A stretch of 64,000 nt of DNA from Sphingobium baderi. GTDB lineage: Bacteria; Pseudomonadota; Alphaproteobacteria; Sphingomonadales; Sphingomonadaceae. Shown here one piece after another: positions 62,752 through 64,000 of this stretch. The DNA lies in the NCBI RefSeq assembly GCF_001456115.1, contig NZ_CP013264.1, positions 3,242,501 through 3,306,500 of the forward strand, in the 5' to 3' direction. A model generated the notes under the pieces. The model saw only the letters and a list, made by a program, of their open reading frames with translations, did no database searches and had not been told where the DNA came from. The stretch's first letter is position 1; every line of letters starts with the position of its first letter. Both the position numbers and the translations under genes were made by a program.

Positions 62752-63729
62752 ACATCGTTGATCCTTTCCGGGGCGGCATTTATTGCCGCCCTGTTTTTAC
62801 TGATCCGGCTCGACCATGCCCGGCGCATGAGCGATTATCAGTGCAATCTGGCGATCAATCTCCACGCACGGCAAATGTCGGCAATATTGAAGTCCGCTCC
62901 GATCCTGCCGGGCATTGCTCGTCCCGGGCTGGTAGCCAGCGTCACGACCACGCGGCATCGGCTTGGAACCGTGGGAATGGCTGTCGAATCCATGCTGCTT
63001 CAGACCGTCCGGCCCGAAAGCGTCAATCTTTATCTCTCGAACGACATCGATATCGGCCTGTTGCCGGAATCCCTGATCCGGCTCCAGGATATGGGCCTCA
63101 ACATCCATTTCGTGCCCGATGTCGGTCCGCATACCAAACTGATATACGCGCTGGAGAGATATTCGAACCATCATGTCATCACTTTTGACGATGACTTTTA
63201 CGCACCCCCCAACAGCCTGGAGACATTGCTCAGAACGGCCGAGCAGGCGCCTCATGCAATCGTCGGCAATTGGGTCCGGCAATTACGGATCGGACGGGAC
63301 GGCAAGGTTCGCACGGCAAAGGAAGGCCGCCTCATGACTCCCAAGACGCAGGTCAGGGAGATTGATGCGCCCAGCCGTCCGCTTCGTATGGGCTATGACT
63401 TTTTTGCTTATGGGACGGGTGGGATACTCTATCCGCCTGGCTGCATGGACGCGCGGGTGTTTGACATCGCGACTTTTCGGGCGCTTTGCCCAACCGAAGA
63501 CGACGTATGGTTCAAGGCGATGAGCCTTCTGCGCGACACGCCTGTCGCTGCAACGAATCTGGGCCATTCGCCCAAGCATCATTCCTTGTCCGGCAGTCAG
63601 GCGTCAGCATTGCGCCACGACAATTACTGCGGATCGGTCCAGAAGGCGTCCAGTCAGATTGCGGCTGTTTTCGAGCATTTCGATCTGGTTGACCGGATCG
63701 CGCATCTCAACCGCCAGCAATATCCATAG
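62740..63729 (+). CDS. GT-A-like glycosyltransferase, membrane-anchored
   Basis: A 329-residue protein with one N-terminal helix (LILSGAAFIAALFLLIRL) and a cytoplasmic domain with SVTTTRHRLGTVGMAVESMLLQTVRPESVNLYLSND, an acidic metal-site VITFDDDFYAPPNSLETLL and late ALCPTEDDVWFKAM. These are typical of GT-A enzymes. The start is GTG 62740; an ATG at 62827 would remove the helix. It begins 18 nt after ilvC, so it may be co-transcribed with it though unrelated in function. The acceptor is unknown. Confidence 0.7.
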   Translation: MLLFTSLILSGAAFIAALFLLIRLDHARRMSDYQCNLAINLHARQMSAILKSAPILPGIARPGLVASVTTTRHRLGTVGMAVESMLLQTVRPESVNLYLSNDIDIGLLPESLIRLQDMGLNIHFVPDVGPHTKLIYALERYSNHHVITFDDDFYAPPNSLETLLRTAEQAPHAIVGNWVRQLRIGRDGKVRTAKEGRLMTPKTQVREIDAPSRPLRMGYDFFAYGTGGILYPPGCMDARVFDIATFRALCPTEDDVWFKAMSLLRDTPVAATNLGHSPKHHSLSGSQASALRHDNYCGSVQKASSQIAAVFEHFDLVDRIAHLNRQQYP

Positions 63730-63855
63730 GGCCATGACGGGGAAGGTTGCCCGCCTGCCGTTCAGAACGATCCGTTTCCAATTACAGCTCTGGAACAATC
63801 AAGGGACGTGGCCTATTCTGGCTGCGCCCCTTGAACGTTTTGGAGAGTTTGCGAA

Positions 63856-64000
63856 ATGCGGAAATATCTGATCCCCGCCGCCGCCCTGGTCGCGCTTGCC
63901 GGAGGCTCCGTCGTCGTCGCGCAGCAGATGCCCCCCGCCCCCGGTACAAAGGATGTCTCAAAGGTCACCGGCGGCAACTATGTGATCGAACCCACTCATA
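63856..64000 (+). CDS. YceI family protein (partial, 5' end)
   Basis: The first 48 codons are visible. A signal peptide (MRKYLIPAAALVALAGGSVVVAQQ) is followed by GGNYVIEPTH, the N-terminal strand of YceI-type lipocalin-like periplasmic proteins that bind isoprenoids. The rbs GGAGAG is 8-13 nt upstream of the ATG. The 3' part lies outside the window. The preceding 126 nt holds no clear promoter. Confidence 0.8.
   Translation, partial: MRKYLIPAAALVALAGGSVVVAQQMPPAPGTKDVSKVTGGNYVIEPTH

Overview
This 64 kb window is GC-rich chromosomal DNA of an alphaproteobacterium, most likely a sphingomonad (Sphingobium or a close relative). The evidence is the exosortase A (XrtA) exopolysaccharide cluster in its sphingomonad form, an ECF sigma/FecR/TonB-receptor surface-signalling set, the Anbu proteasome-like operon, and short palindromic intergenic repeats whose arms resemble the TTCGTCCTGAGC...GTCGAAGG type I associate with sphingomonad genomes. 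Genus is inferred from gene content, not from a search.

Layout. 1-6040 is core metabolism and envelope: the end of an MFS transporter, mtgA, the N-degron aminoacyl-transferase bpt, ilvA (divergent from a beta-hydroxyacid dehydrogenase) and an exported amidohydrolase. 6059-31535 is one large envelope-polysaccharide locus. Its minus-strand backbone runs from wza at 27257 down to 6059: export protein, chain-length regulator, BY-kinase, beta-barrel protein, AAA ATPase, polysaccharide deacetylase, FemAB-like protein, glycosyltransferase, exosortase A/EpsI fusion, asparagine-synthase-like amidotransferase, then priming sugar transferase, GT2, methyltransferase, Wzx-like flippase, GT4, FkbM methyltransferase and a GT-C membrane protein. 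Most of these genes overlap by 4 nt (ATGA, GTGA or TTGA), so they are probably translationally coupled. Next to wza lies a small acyl-transfer module (PLP decarboxylase, AMP-forming ligase, divergent GNAT/FemAB-like acyltransferase and acyl carrier protein) of the kind that accompanies XrtA.

31729-36844 holds trxB and the operon ATP-grasp / alpha-E / transglutaminase / Anbu. 36948-40442 holds a lipoprotein hydrolase, a tRNA-Met with a clear promoter, a hypothetical gene next to a low-GC stretch, a small outer-membrane barrel and a serine hydrolase. 40553-47799 is ECF sigma, FecR anti-sigma, an STN-type TonB receptor and a 1073-residue autotransporter, ending in a strong terminator. 48230-51971 is gatCAB with an unexpected small membrane-protein gene between gatA and gatB.

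52095-56872 holds a DUF3089 hydrolase, ruvX, a MerR regulator divergent from a glutaredoxin-MauE fusion with a textbook 19-bp-spacer MerR promoter, an L,D-transpeptidase and an EF-hand/poly-Pro lipoprotein. 57038-62721 holds serB/miaA (divergent, with overlapping start codons) and ilvB - unknown gene - ilvN - ilvC. The window ends with an orphan glycosyltransferase-like gene and the start of a YceI-family gene.

No CRISPR array, insertion sequence, prophage or rRNA was seen. The least understood pieces are the XrtA-linked acyl-transfer module, the Anbu operon, the glutaredoxin-MauE/MerR pair, the unknown gene inside the ilvB-ilvN unit, and a hairpin that would mask the wza ribosome-binding site.
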